Source: Opisthocomus hoazin | Lineage: Eukaryota > Chordata > Aves > Opisthocomiformes > Opisthocomidae | Length of the DNA: 64,000 nt | Direction: 5' to 3' | NCBI RefSeq assembly: GCF_030867145.1 | Contig: NC_134441.1 | Location: 5,458,992-5,522,991 of the forward strand | In this document: positions 36,601 through 49,408 of the stretch, piece by piece | Numbering within the stretch: the first letter of the stretch is position 1 | Layout: every line of letters begins with the position of its first letter | Program-made: the position numbers and the translations under genes | Notes under the pieces: generated by a model | Seen by the model: only the letters and a program-made list of their open reading frames with translations | Database searches by the model: none | What the model was told of the DNA's origin: nothing

Positions 36601-38540
36601 TTGAATCACTGCGTTCCCGTCGATCAGGCTGCGCGCCCTGCTCGGAGGCACTGCTTGTGGGACCGGCTTTTCTGTTCGGGGGGCAGACGAGATCCCACTG
36701 TCTAATACCAGGCCAGGAGGCAGTTACGGGGCAGGGGGAGGCAATGCCAGACCATTCCTATCCTGCAGGTTGCCTTTCTGTTGTAAGCAAGAAAGCAAGT
36801 GGCTTTTTAATTGTGGTCGAGTTGAAAGAGGTTTGCAGTAAAATTGCTGCCAGTTAAGTGGGTCTTAAATAGAAATGTTGGGAAACGTTTCCATTTGTCA
36901 GCTGAGTGTCCACATGCTTTTGATTAATGCGTAAAAAAAACCCAAATGTCATGGGAAAATGAGCCTGCTGTGTTTAGCTGTGTAATTCTTCATTTATCAG
37001 TCTACTCTGTGAAATCAAGTACCATAAATTCTCCAGATGAAGTAACTGAGGTGCAGTTCCATTTAATCCATCTGTTATTTTTAACCTTGACATGAAGTTT
37101 CTTGATGCCGCTTTTCTCCCTTTTTCTGTTAGTTTTTCTTAATTGCTTGTCTTGGCAGCCGGACATCTCAGCTGTCCCAGTGTAATCTACAATACCCTCT
37201 GGGCATGTTTCCACAAAGGTTTCTGCAGAGTCAGCCTTGCTGAAAATAAAGCAGATACTGAGGTTAACATAAGAAGTGCATGCCTTGAGGTCACATTGTA
37301 ATTTTTTTTTATTGCATATAGGAAGGACAAGATTGCCTTGAAATCCTGTCTCTCCCTGGGTGCCTTGAAAAGAAATTTCATCTTAGATGGTGTTAAATGG
37401 TTGCTTGATTATTTTTAACCTACCTATTGTTTCTTAAGTTATACTCATGTAATACTGTAAAATAATCAAAGATTTCGTGGAGTCCTGAATTATAAGATAA
37501 CAAGAAATGCTTTTTCATTTTGTCCCATTTGTTGCATATCATTCTTTTCCATGTGAAAAAAATCAATCCTGTTTAAAAGGTGAAACTGTCTTTAAGAGGG
37601 AACGGAGGCTGAACCGTACAACCTTTGAGCAGAACAAACATTTTGAGCTCTGACACATAATGTGATAAATTTCAGAAAGATGAATGCTTTGAAACGAAGC
37701 AGCTGCTGTTCTCAATGGTTTCCAACGCCTGCTGTGGAAGGAGTCTTGCCAGTCGTGCTGTTGTGAAACATTGATACAGAGGCTTCAGGTGCTGGATTTA
37801 AGCAGGGGATGCTTCTTCTCATACCTGGAGCAGCCGAAGGCGTGTGCGTGCCCCTTCTGCAGCAGGCATTTCATTAAAGACAAACCTTCTTGCTAAGATT
37901 TATAGGACATACGCTCAGCCTATTTGCTACAGATGTACTTGTAAGATAATGGCAATTACTCTGTCTCCTCATTTGGGTGAAGTACTGCGAATTAGCTCTG
38001 CTAAAGTATCTCCACTTGGACACCTCTGGCTTTGCCAAAGCTGAAGTTCTTGATGCATAGGATTTATTAGGCATCAGTTTTCCTTCTATTGAGATTTGCC
38101 ACAAGATCTTGTAGAGATCAAGTGCTGCTTGTAGAATGGATATTTATTTTAAATAATGAACATGCCTGGAATTAAAGTCATATGAAGATTTAAAATGTGG
38201 AGTGCTACTTGGAATTCAGACCCCTGTGTGTTGGCTGCAGAATGATTAGGAACTGGAAGAGGTTTTTTCCTTGTTGGATGTTAAGCGATTGCTGCCTGCA
38301 GCAGGGCTCCTGGCTGCTTCTGGAGCCGCTGGTCTTGGCCGTTGCACATGGCAGCAGCCCAGGCTGGGCGACTTGATGGAGGCAGCGGCTCCCGCCTTAC
38401 CGACAGACTGACAGCGATGCTGAATGTGTCCCCGAGATGGGTGGGTGGAACATGATGTCAGACAAAGCACTGCCTTTTAAACACTGTAGTGAAGCTGTGG
38501 GATTCGCTCCTGTGTGAAATTCAACATACTCTTTTTCTTG

Positions 38541-38558
38541 AGCATGATCGATCATGCT
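38541..38558. other. 18-bp perfect palindrome AGCATGATCGATCATGCT
   Basis: The two 9-bp halves are exact reverse complements with no spacer. Nested GATC and ATCGAT sites lie at the centre. No known vertebrate factor site covers the whole palindrome that I recognise. Confidence 0.85.
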
Positions 38559-39300
38559 ATGTATGATAATGGGATGCTTCAGGAAGTTCAGTAATTCTGT
38601 GCAGTGAAATGATCCCTCATTATCCCCACACACAGCTTTGCACAGGTTTCTAACATACTGGATTTAGTATTTCTCTATGAATGACCTGATCTTTGTAGTA
38701 TTTTTAGCTACAACCTCCTTCGAGGATTGAGACTCAATCTACGCTGACAATCCTTATATTTCTAAACCATCTGTTCGGAGCCCTTTCCTTCCTGCTGTGA
38801 CTGATGTGTTATTTCTGCAGACACTGAAACATCTGCCAAGAGAGAGGTGTAAGGCTCCTCGTGAAAATTCTATTTTCTGGTGTCCCTGATCTTAAGTGCT
38901 TTTTGCTGGAGCAACCCCCTCATCCCAGGATTGTTCAGTTCCTCGCACTCCTCTTTCTGAGAGTAATCAGTGAAGAGGTGGAAGGAAGTTATATCGAATC
39001 ATGTAGTAAGGTTACGCAAGCTGGCAAATAGATTCTGTAGTCGAGTGAGTCCTCTTATGCAAAAGAAAGTTGGCGTGTGCAGGCCTAGATTTGACTAACA
39101 GCAGGAGCTGAGCATTCAGAAATGATGCAGGCTGCGTCAGCGTGATTTGACACTGGACCGTCTTTGAGAGGCTCTCGTCCTGTGCAGACTGCAAGGCAAT
39201 CACCAGTCAGAATAAAGGCTGTAATAAACAGGGAGATGCAGATAAACCTGGTGTTGTGCTTGGACGCCTCTCTATCTTAAGCACGTGCTTAGCTTTGTGA

Positions 39301-39480
39301 ACTGAGCCCGTCCTCAAGTGCGTTGGCCAACCGAGGTCACCGAGAGGGTGCCGCTGCGCTGATTTCTGCGACATCCAAGGCTGGCTCCCCGGGGAGTGAC
39401 ACCCTTCGCTCGGCTCTAGCTGCGGATCGCGCCTTGGCGTTCCGCACAGCGGCACGGGAGCCGCTCGCGAGTGCAGAGTG
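39301..39480. promoter_or_regulatory. CpG-dense patch
   Basis: About 20 CpG dinucleotides occur in 180 bp, against CpG-poor flanks. The GC-rich core runs from CGTTGGCCAACCGAGG to CCGCTCGCGAG. It is too short for a classical CpG island and no exon is seen next to it. It could be a small promoter or enhancer, or a segment escaping methylation. Confidence 0.5.
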
Positions 39481-40384
39481 CCCTTCCCCTGTGTCCGTAT
39501 GGTCGGATTTACAGCTCGAGTTTTACTCGTATTTACTTTTACTTACAAGGTTTCCACTGCAAGAGCGTGCTGCAGACCAAAAGGATGGCACGCTGTGTGT
39601 TTTAATTGCAATACATAATTACCTAACTCATAATATTTACTGATGCCTGCTGATAAAATCACTTACTAATATCTTATTAATTTATTTTGGATATTAGTAC
39701 TAGCAGCTCCCTGGGGTAACTGATTAGAAAACAATACTCATTCTGTTGCTCAGTTCCTCGGCTGTCAAACTCCAGTCAAAAATTCACTGCAGCCTTTTCT
39801 ACTGATTTAAGTCATTTTTAGATCAGCTCCAAAGTGAGACACGAATTCTGTTTTTCCAGACAAGGAAATACCACTGAAGTCTTGTTTGAAATCTGATATC
39901 ACAGATAATTACCCCCTTAATGACAGTATAGGCAGCTCGTTGGCTGGTTAACTGCTGGCTTGAAAGGTCGCGCCACTGCTGCTGTGCAGTTCAGCATCTC
40001 TCCAAGAGCTGCCCTGACTGCGAATCACCCTCTCGTCCTCTGCTTGCAGGTGAACACAGCGCCAGGCAAAAACCCCACTCGGCATTTCTTTCTTGCAAAG
40101 TAAAGCTTTTTTTTTTTTCAGACAGTAATATTAATAACCCTAAATCAAACTCAGCAAGCAAGCAACAGCAAAGAGCACCCTTCCTGCTCTGACCAGATGT
40201 GTACATTTGGGAATAGACTCTTATTTCCCACAGGTCAGAGGACCAAGAATCTGGGATTGTGTACAAAAGAGGAGAGGAGACAGTTTTGTGAGCGCCAATT
40301 TAGTTGGCATTGAATGGTTTCTTCCTCAGGCTTCACAGGGCGTCATCATATAAACCTGGACTTTAGCAAGTTCCCATCTTGCCT

Positions 40385-40560
40385 TTGACAGCTGCTTCCC
40401 TTGTGACTTTGGAAAGAGTGCGTAAAGCTGCTGCCTCGCTTTCCCCGTCTGGAAGGCTGCAGTGCTCGGCTCTGAGGAGCTGACTGTGCAGGCCTGTTTG
40501 GAGGATTAGTTCATGTTTTCGAAGTGTTCTGTAAATCCCAGGCGCTAGCCAGACAGCGCG
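40385..40560 (+). mobile_element. MIR/core-SINE-like remnant, plus orientation
   Basis: TTGTGACTTTGGAAAGAG, then GCTGCCTCGCTTTCCCCGTCTGGAA, follows the SINE pattern 'TGTGACCTTGGGCAAG...CTCAGTTTCCCCATCTG'. Further on GGAGGATTAGTTCATGTTTTCGAAGTGTTCTG resembles the 3' 'GAGGATTAATTAATGTTTGTAAAGTGCTTTG' part. This supports one diverged element of about 170 bp. Confidence 0.55.
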
Positions 40561-43500
40561 AAAGAGAGCACCATTGATCTCTTCAGTATGTGCCACTCCA
40601 CTACCGAGTTACTCTTTCCTAACTTTTTACGTCTGCCAGCATGCACAGTAGTTTCTACTTCTCTTCACACGCCTAGTTTACACTGATGTTTATAGGACAG
40701 AACAGTTCTGGACTGAAGTGAGTTTTGAGAGCTTCCCCTCACTAAATCATCACTTAATTTCTAGAGCCTGTGGTCTCTGTGTGCGAAGAAGCCAACATTG
40801 CCTTTCTTAGTCGAGTGGGATAGCAACGCTGCGGCACTCTATTTCTTAGAGCGGAATAAGTTGAGGATCTGAAAGTTGTGTGGTAAAATCCTTGTGATAC
40901 TGCTTTAATTGAATTTTTGTGGTGGGACTGGAACAGAACATGCCCTAGATAGTGGTGTCCTTCCTACGAGGCTGTGCATGGCAGCCTGCAAGGGTTACCC
41001 TTAACCACAGGGAGCCATCCCTCTGTCTGCAGAGTCCGGCAAGTTCTCTGCACGCTGCGGGGTCACACTGGCATCTCGCACCAGGAGCTGCTGCTCCTCC
41101 TCAGACCAAGAAACACCCTTGTGCGGTGGCTGCTGCTCGGTTAGTCAGCAAGGGCTCCAGGAAGAGGGTTGGTTCACGAGTTCCCAGGAAAATGGTCCTG
41201 TTTTTAAACAGCAAATGGCTTGTCAAGTAAATCGAAGCTGGCACAGATTATCCTTATTCCCTTGCAAAACTGATTTTCAGAGATTAAAAACTGTGACATG
41301 GGTGTGAAGTGCTTTGAATTTTCGAGTTGCTAGGTTTGGTTTTTTTTTTTTTTTTTTGTAAAGTGACAGGAAAAGATGAGTGGGTTGCTTTTTGCCAAAG
41401 AAGGAAATACAATGTCATTCTGTAGCAAAATCTGTCTGGCCTTTTTAACTAAGGCTTTTAAAAATACAAAGTAAAGCACCAGTGAAAAGAGACAGATGCT
41501 ATTTAATTGTATTTTTTGAATGGATATTTTCCTGAAGATCAGCCTTTAGTCACAAGTGTGATAAACGGCTCATGCAGCAAATGCTGCACTTCAGTGTGCT
41601 GAGGCTGACGGACACGGGAAGCTTTGCATGTGTTGGATGTGGACTAACTCGGGGGGATGGAAGCTCTTATCCCTGGTACCAAGCTGTCTATGTACAGACC
41701 AGCTCTGTTCTGGAAATGGTACCTCTGAGTTAAAAGGGTGGAGAATAGATTCTGCTGCTTAGGCTTGAATTTCAATAGAAAAGGAGCTACGTGATTCACG
41801 AGGGGTTTCTATTCCGTGAATGCCCTCAAGCCCAGTTGAAGTGTTCCAGTAGCATCTCTGCAGCCTTGGAAATTGTGCCTTTATAGGTCCTGAAATTAAA
41901 TGCTCAAAACATGAGTATAGTCTAGGATAAATAAAACAATTTCTTTTCTGTATGCCCTAACCATGGGTCCTGAAGCTGGCGTAGCGTGGTGATGGTAAGC
42001 GAATTTCAGTGCGGTCACCTGTTTTATGTAGCTCGTGTACCCGTGCTGAGAAGTCCTCAGGGCCCTGGATGGTTCCTGCTGATGTGTGGTAGTTTGCAGA
42101 AATGGATGCTGCTTATAACCTGTGTACGGTGGTCAGATATTCAAAGACATCTAAATGTTTAATTACCATGTTCATCTGAATATCTTTGGTTTTGATTTTG
42201 TAAGACTTCATAGATTTGGGGTATTTTTAGCTGAAATAGGTCATTTCTTCTTACTGTTTGCAAAATAATCCCTTCACACATTTGAATTATTAATTTCTAT
42301 TTGTTTTGCTTGTCCTTTCAAGATCCTTTCTGAAGAGGAATTTTGAATATATTTTTTTTCAGGAGTCTGTGTCCCCACCTGCTAACGTGTTTAATATAAA
42401 TTCACTGCCTGTCCTTGCAGATTGCATTATGCAGTCTGGGGTGATGGACTTTTTAATAAAGTGAGTATCGGCGACAGATTTGATAAAAGACATGCCACAT
42501 CTAATGATGTTTAATGAAAATAAAAGCTTTTGGGTTTGGTGTCCTGCCCATTAACTTAAGTGTGATTATATTTATTGTCCGTCAGGCAGCTCAACACAAG
42601 CTCGGTCAGAAAATGAAATTTTAGTGTTACAGTAAAAACAGAAAACAGGATGAATGCTTTGGTTGGGGAACATATAGGGTTTGTGAAGGTCACTTTAAAT
42701 CTATGGAAACATTGCCACTGACTTCAGCAGGGATCGATCTGAGTTGCAAATAATGCTGGGGAAGAAACAAGAATAACACTGCAAATATTTCTGATCGTGA
42801 CTGGAGTTGTATGTTTGATGTGCAACAAGGTCCGTACGTTATCCCTGATGTTCTTTGCCTGTTCCTAGTGACTCTTTCTGGAGACACTGGAGTGTCTGGG
42901 CATGGCTTGTTCCACTTGTCACAGAGCTTTCCTGGTAGTGATGAAGACCACGGGCTTGGCAGGACATGGTCACTGCTGAAGGGGATCTGTCAGACAAGTG
43001 AAAGCAATGACGCTTCAGAGAATGAGCAGACTTTCTTGTAAGACCTAAGTGCGGCTTAAAACTAAGCGTGTGTTAGGACTGAAGGGCATTGACGTCGTTG
43101 GAGCCCCTGCAACGTGGGCAAAGAGCTTTGCCCAGGCAGGGCTTGGTGCCAGCCTGGGGATAGGGGCAGAGACGGGCACCCGCTGCGGGTTTTCTGCTGC
43201 TGGGGTGGTGGCTCAACGCTGGGTAATTTTCCTCCCTGATCTCTGCTTCCCCGGTCATAATGCGAAACCAGACCCGTGTTAGAGAGCTTCTAGACCTGGT
43301 TGGAAAAGCAGGAAAGACTTGGAAACGGCAGTTTTTAAAAACTTCACCACAAAAATATTTAGTGTTTTCCAACTGATCTAATGAAAAGGGATCATTTTGG
43401 GGAGGAGAAAAGAGGTCAGTTTTGTTTTGTTGTTTTTTTTTTTCTTTCCCTCTGCTCCTTTCTTTTCTTTGTGTAACAGAAACAATAGAGCAGAAATACA

Positions 43501-44154
43501 GACACCAAGGAAAGGGAAATACATGAGCCTCGGAAACTAGGAATAAAACTGCTTTTATTCCCCTTCAAAATAGAGAATTTCTTCAATGGTTGAAAACACC
43601 CTCCACAATCACACTGATAAAAGGACCATTTTTATGACTGGACAAAAATCAGTAGCCATATTAATTCCAGAAATACTGCAAGGTGAAGTAAGTTTTGTCC
43701 AGCTGATTATAGTGAGCTAAAGCATATGCACAGGAAAAATAAGTGAACAAAACCTCCAGACCATTTTCTTTTAAGTGTAACAAGTAGTTCACTTGCTCCT
43801 CAGGTTTAGAAATGATTACAGATTTTGTTTTTCAGAGAAATAAATACAGAATAATTGAAAATAAATTCTGTTGAAGGGTTTCTATAAATGCCATGCAAAA
43901 CACACCAGGTCCCACTAGCCAGATCTCAAAGGATTGACTGGAAGAAATCACTGGCTATAAAGAAGGAATTAACTCAAGTAGTACATGTGATAGAAAATGA
44001 GGTTAACCCAAGATCATAGCACTATAAAAACATCTTGAAATGAAGATTTCCCTGTTAATGTTAAATATTTTCTAAATGAATATCCTCTGTACACAGAGAT
44101 GGTATTAAACACCCTGTATGCTGGACTTTCATGTGCAGTTCCACGTAGCTTATC
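40561..44154. other. Gene-poor intergenic segment
   Basis: It contains a T18 tract at 41340-41357, AT-rich stretches around 42.2-42.6 kb and 43.5-44.1 kb, and short overlapping reading frames without domains. I see no gene or complete transposon. Confidence 0.5.
42695..42740. repeat. Possible ancient amniote repeat remnant
   Basis: ATTGCCACTGACTTCAGCAG followed by GGATCGATCTGAG resembles the CATTGACTTCAATGGG... tail found in old CR1/L3-type and other amniote repeats. It is too short to classify. Confidence 0.3.
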
Positions 44155-44244
44155 TGGAATCCTGGAATGGTTTGGGTCGGAAAGGACGTTAAAGATCCCC
44201 TAGTTCCAAAGCCCCTGCCATGGGCAGGAATACTTTCCACACAG
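44155..44244 (-). mobile_element. CR1 LINE 3'-end fragment, minus orientation
   Basis: AATGGTTTGGGTCGGAAAGG, then AAAGATC, CTAGTTCCAA and CCCCTGCCATGGGCAGG, is the reverse complement of the common bird CR1 3' end. Only about 90 bp remain, with an inserted base or two, so it is a truncated old copy. Confidence 0.75.
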
Positions 44245-44245
44245 G

Positions 44246-47200
44246 GGTGTGTTGGTGTCAGTAGCAGTTACGTGCATGTATGTAATGTGTATTTTGGAGT
44301 TAACACACCCAATAGCCTTTATCTTCATGTACCGAAGTATTCTAGGAGTGAACACAGCGTTCTTTTCATGGTCTATGTGTGTTCATACAGAAATAGGAAT
44401 ACATATTCCACATGAATACATAAAACACCTTTAAATCTTTCAAACCCTGGGGATACACAGTACTCTCTGGAACAGGGAAATACTTATATGTAGTAAGAGT
44501 AGTACTTCTAGCTTTATTCTATAAGCGGAGATGGCAGGAAGCGACTCTGGGTGTCTTGTGGCCCTTGGGTGGGCTGAGGGGAGCTGGTGCCTGGCTGTGG
44601 GAAGGGACAAGATTCTTCCAGTGATGCCCAGGAGGGAGAGGAGATGCTTTCCCAGCTGCGGTGGGAGCTGGGGACCAGTACTGCAATCTGTGCTGCTGGG
44701 GCTGTCTCCTGCCACCCTGTGTTGGGGAACGCAGCAGCTTGCGGGGACCCCTGTGCTGTTCCAGGTCTGTGATCCATGTATCGTAGTATGTCAGCTTAAA
44801 ATTCACCTGAATTGAGGACAGGGCACAGCCCAGTTCTGTGGACTCCAGAGACCGGTCAATGGTTGTATTTTTCTTTTGCAGTTTCAAATAGGAAGATGGG
44901 TGACATCAAAGCCTTAGATCAGACTTGCTCCAGACCTGGGTGGATTTGCGGAGCAAACCTTGGCTGAAGGGGCCAGGATCTGCCCTTAGTGACAGCCGTG
45001 GCTTGCTGGAAAATGAGCAGTGTTAGCGTTCCCAGCTGGGGTTTTCTTTCTTCCGAGGCTCACAGTGACAGGACTCGCTGCACCACCCACACGTCGCAGC
45101 AGGGTCGAGAGCACCAGCAGCTCTCGCTTCGCTGAGCAAGGGTGGTCCAAATCGCCAGCTTTTGCAAAACCTCCCACTATCTGCCTTCTACTGCAGCTCC
45201 TGAGATGTGGTTTGCATAAATACAGTTTGCTAAACATGCCAAAATCGATCCGAGTGAAATATGCTATGCAACTTTGAGACAGTTTCCTCTACCCAGGATC
45301 CTATCAGGATTTTCCTAACAAGACATAATGTATAAACTCAGCAGCCCAAATATTGCCACCTTTTTTCATTCTGAGTAACACTTACTAACAGGTTTATTTC
45401 TGGTGTAGGGAGGCAACTGCTGGCCCATGAATTTTTTAAACTGATGTCGGAGCTTCTAGGCTACTCCTACATGCTATGGGGTACTCTGCAGATGCTCAGA
45501 AGATGCGTGTGCGTAACTGCTTCTTCCCCCCGCCTTTCTGTTGGGCATAATTTGGCATATATCTCACAAATGTCTATGCTGCTTGCCACATTTTAAATAA
45601 GTAATGAGAAGGCACTATTCCTATGATTGCAGCATTCCTAATGATGGCAGTGATTAAGTAAATGACTCTAACCCCATGTCAGGACGGCTTTTAAGGCAGG
45701 GAAATGCCGACATGAATAAGGAACAGGTGTGAAATTAGTAATGTAATTATTCAAGGGAAAAAAAAAGATGATGTTGATATGAATTAGAGCTCTTGCTCTT
45801 TTCTGACAGAGGTCTTGTGTTTCCACTCTGGTCAAATTTAAAGAATTTTGGGTCAGGCCTTATCAGTGAGAGAGAGAAGTCTGTCTGCTGGCGTATAATG
45901 TCTAGACAGCTGCTGAGGTATATTGATAAGTGCACAATTAGATCCCCCTGCCCTTCCCCTTTTCTGTGGGCTTTGTCTGCCCTGGGCCTCGTGCCGCTCA
46001 GACCGGCGGTTGGGAAGGAGACGGCTTTCGGCACACTGTGCTGATCCTGGCCGAGCCGCTCCCGTGACAGCCTGGCGGGTTCAGCTAACCTGGGTTCCCG
46101 TCGTGGCACACAGAGCAGCTGCTGAGCACCCCAAAGTCTGGAATCCAGTGCTCTTCCTTCCCAGTGCCTTTGGGACAGCACGTGGTCGTTTGAATTCACC
46201 TGTGTTTTGGATAAAAAGTGAGCAATTCCGCTAGGCTATCTAAGGTTCCTGTCCTCATTTGTAGATCTCTTCCTGCCTGCGCTCTGCAGTGGGTCATTAA
46301 TATTTCAGGTTCCTTTTCCATCCGGCTATGTGCCTGCAGCACACAGCTGATTCTAGCAGGAAAAATTCACAGTGGATTACAGCTATCCGGAGGAGGCAGG
46401 CCCAGGGTCCCACTGTGGTTTCTCTCTGTCCCTCTCCCCTTTTTTGCGTGCTGGGCTGCTGCAGCATACTTGGTCCTGTGCAGGGTTATTTGTTTTCCTT
46501 TGCGGGGCTTCAGCGTAGGGATTCCTGAAGCAAGATCAGCCCCAGCAGAGCGATGTGACAGTAGATTGCGTGTTGAGAGGTGGTGGCATCAGAGGTTTTT
46601 GTGTTGTCGCTGCGAGTCGTTCTTGCTGTTACAGCAGAGAAAAGACCAACGCAGACCCCTTAGCGTGGGCTGCTATAAATGCACAAAACGGAGAGAGGGG
46701 ATCCAGAAAGGTACTGACACACAGCTTGGAGGTTAGGTAACTGGTCCCAGTGGGCTCAGCCCAGAAATGGGGTTGGGCATCCCCTCTGCAGCCGGCGGAG
46801 GCGAGGGAGGGCATCTGGGCTCTGAGAGATGAGGCAGGCGGGGAGAGCAGAGGACCCCGTGTCCGTGTTTTGAACATGCAAAGCGGAAGCACAAGCAACT
46901 TAAGGCTGGAACTGAGTTTGCGAGCGAGCGAGCTGGGTGTGTGGAAGATGCTAAACACTTCTGAAAAGCCAGCCCTGCTAAGTGCCAAGAAATCTGACCA
47001 CTGGTGTGGGATCAATCCCGTAGCACCAGCTGAGGATCGGAGCAGGTCTGTTACCTTGAAATCTGGCTGGAAGCTACCTGAGCAGTGTCTCCTAGGCAGT
47101 GGGGATTTTCTTGCTGTTCCTGGGCGTGTGTCGGGAATGAAGGCGTTGTCAGTGGAGAAAGGAGAGGGGGGGGACTCGTAACAGGGTTAGATGCCTGCAG

Positions 47201-48921
47201 CAAAGCATTTAGGCACTTGGTCAGTGCCTCTGAAGGGGGGAATCATGTCCATCTGTTTCACTACTTCGACTGGGAGACTACGCAATGTTTCTTTTGTTTT
47301 CTCCTCTGTTCAAGTCGTATCATGGGTTTGCTACTGTTATGAAGCCTCAGCACAGAATGGGGCTGGGTAGCAGGGGTTTTTTGGAGGAGCTAATTTATAA
47401 AACATGCTTAGCAATTCACTGCAGCACTTTGACGGGATGTACCCACTGGCGGGATTCAGGGACGTGTCTCTCAGTGATAGCTGCAAAAAGTAACATGGAA
47501 AATACATTACTCCAGTGCACTTAAGGACATGAAAAAATAGATTTAGCGTATGGCAGACAGCAGCTTCTTTCTCCAGGCAAGAACAGATGTAAGAGTATCT
47601 TCTCTGTATCTGCGGCACAGACTAAGCGCGCCTGAGCTCTGTCCTCACCTGTCCTGAGGCTTGCTGGAAATCTTCTCCAGTCTTTCACAAGGGCTTTTGT
47701 CTGCTGGCGGGGGATGCCTTCATTTCTGACGCCCTGCTGAAGCGGTGTTATTCTTTCCATTTGTCCTGTTGCTTGGTGCTGTGCACTCTGATCTGTTTTG
47801 TCAGACACGTGACCAAGGTTTCTGTCTGGTCCTGGGTGCAGTGGCTTAGCCCAATCCCACGGAAACTGCTTTCCCTTTTTTAATAGCTCTTGCAGACACA
47901 TCTGTCAATACGTCAGCCTCTACCTTTCTGTCCCCTGGACTTTCTAAGGGCTGGGGCCATGCATTACGTGGAATTATTTATGGATCTAATGTCAGTAACA
48001 GTCTGCTAATATCTGTGTCACTTTTCTGTAAGATTTTTTTGAAGTCATCTGGGGGCCAGGGCAATTGCTGGCAACCCGACAGACACTCCTCCTCCTTGCC
48101 TGGGGCCTCCCATTTTCTCAGCACCGGAGGAAGATTAGATGCATCCAGCAGTGCTGTACTCAGGAAGTTATCAATAAATTTATGATTAAAGACTGACACT
48201 TCTCAGCCATTGGTAAATAATACTGAGAAGCTGATGGCTGAGGTTCACATTTTCTGATATTACCAGGAGTGGCAAAGGCCGTCATAAGAAGAGCCATTTT
48301 ATTTTGATAGAGCTGCAGAGCCATTACAGGCCCAGCTGGGTTGTAGACAGACAGTAAGGTCTGAATTCTTAGGGTCTGTCACCTAGGAAATCTTCAATAT
48401 TTCCATGAGTTTTCACTGATTTGCACATCGGTGGATTCATCCAGCATCCTTTTATTCACTTATTTGTTTGGATGGTAATGATTTATGCAGTACCACGAGG
48501 CTATGAAAGATCTGCTGGCATAAGGAAGCGGAAGTGGAAGCAAATTCTTAATTTCAAGTTAGAAGTGACATTTATTATTTGTTTTTATAAGGGCTGGAAG
48601 GACAATGTTTTGTTTTCTGGTCAGTAAAACCTGAATCAATTAGAACTGCTTCTTGCCGTTTAGAGCTTAAAGCACGTGCTGTCTGTGGTGTCGTGTTTGA
48701 AGGGTTGGGTTTAGCCCATTTATTAGTTGCCTGGTGCCTCTGTGTCTGAAGATCTGAACGTGCTCCAACCTCCCTGCCCTTCCGGGCTGATGGTGTCCTT
48801 GTTAATGTCTCCCGAATCTCTAGCCCAAGGTCAGAGGATGCAGTAAATTCAGAATTGATTCGTTTGAGGTGCTAGCAGTCACCCGATAGCAAGCAAGAGA
48901 AACTTCTTTTCCATGCCCCAT
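44246..48921. other. Gene-poor intergenic segment, moderately GC-rich
   Basis: Several overlapping reading frames of 80 to 172 codons occur on both strands, the longest at 46218-46736 on the plus strand. They show no domain, no conserved motif and no splice pattern, and GC-rich DNA yields such frames by chance. 46919-46932 has a GCGAGCGAGCGAG micro-repeat and 47167-47174 a G8 run. Nothing else stands out. Confidence 0.5.
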
Positions 48922-48934
48922 TGCCCTCTAGTGG
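48922..48934 (-). promoter_or_regulatory. CTCF-type motif (CCACTAGAGGGCA)
   Basis: On the minus strand the sequence reads CCACTAGAGGGCA. It satisfies every position of the consensus CCASYAGRKGGC. Isolated matches of this quality in vertebrate DNA are often true CTCF sites. It lies about 3.5 kb beyond the ADAM28 poly(A) region. Confidence 0.55.
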
Positions 48935-49134
48935 CCAGTGAGGAACTTGCACAGCAAAGTGGACAATTCGGAGGGCCAGATAGGAACTGCTGAGGAAAAC
49001 GGTTTGTTGTGATGGGCCGGCCTGTGCCTTATTTTCAAGAATCCCCAAAACTCTTCAGTGAAGATTGCTTTGGGGCTGCAAAGAGCAAAGGGTTTGTTCT
49101 CTCTTGGTAGCACCATCCCTGAGAGACAGATGGA

Positions 49135-49154
49135 GGGAGGGAGGGAAGAGAGGG
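49135..49154 (+). other. G-quadruplex motif
   Basis: GGGAGGGAGGGAAGAGAGGG has four G3 tracts with loops of 1, 1 and 6 nt. It fits the G3+N1-7 rule. It lies between the two CTCF-like motifs. Confidence 0.6.
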
Positions 49155-49408
49155 CTGAAATAGGGTGGTAAATTCAGAGGTTGAAAAGAAATGGAAAAAA
49201 AGATGTTTTTGTTTTGCCGTAGAGTAAGGGAAGATGGGGAAGCGAAGTGCTCACTCATACTGAAAAAAGCAGTGGTAAAGTGCTTTGCTTTTGTGCTGGG
49301 AGCAAAACAAGGGTCCGGCATGTGGCTCCTGCATAGCAAATGTCAGTGTCAGCTCGCTGGGGGCGATTGCACTGTGCCAAAATCCCTTCTGTATCTCTCT
49401 GCGCACTG

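Larger units (their letters stand above)
36601..40384. other. Gene-poor intergenic segment
   Basis: It contains the palindrome at 38541 and the CpG-dense patch at 39301. Elsewhere it is AT-rich unique DNA (for example 37.3-37.6 kb) with short reading frames lacking domains or splice structure. Confidence 0.5.

Noticed and set aside
46218..46736. 172-codon plus-strand open frame, the longest in the window
   Set aside because: No domain, no signal of splicing, low-complexity composition and overlapping frames on both strands; expected by chance in GC-rich DNA.
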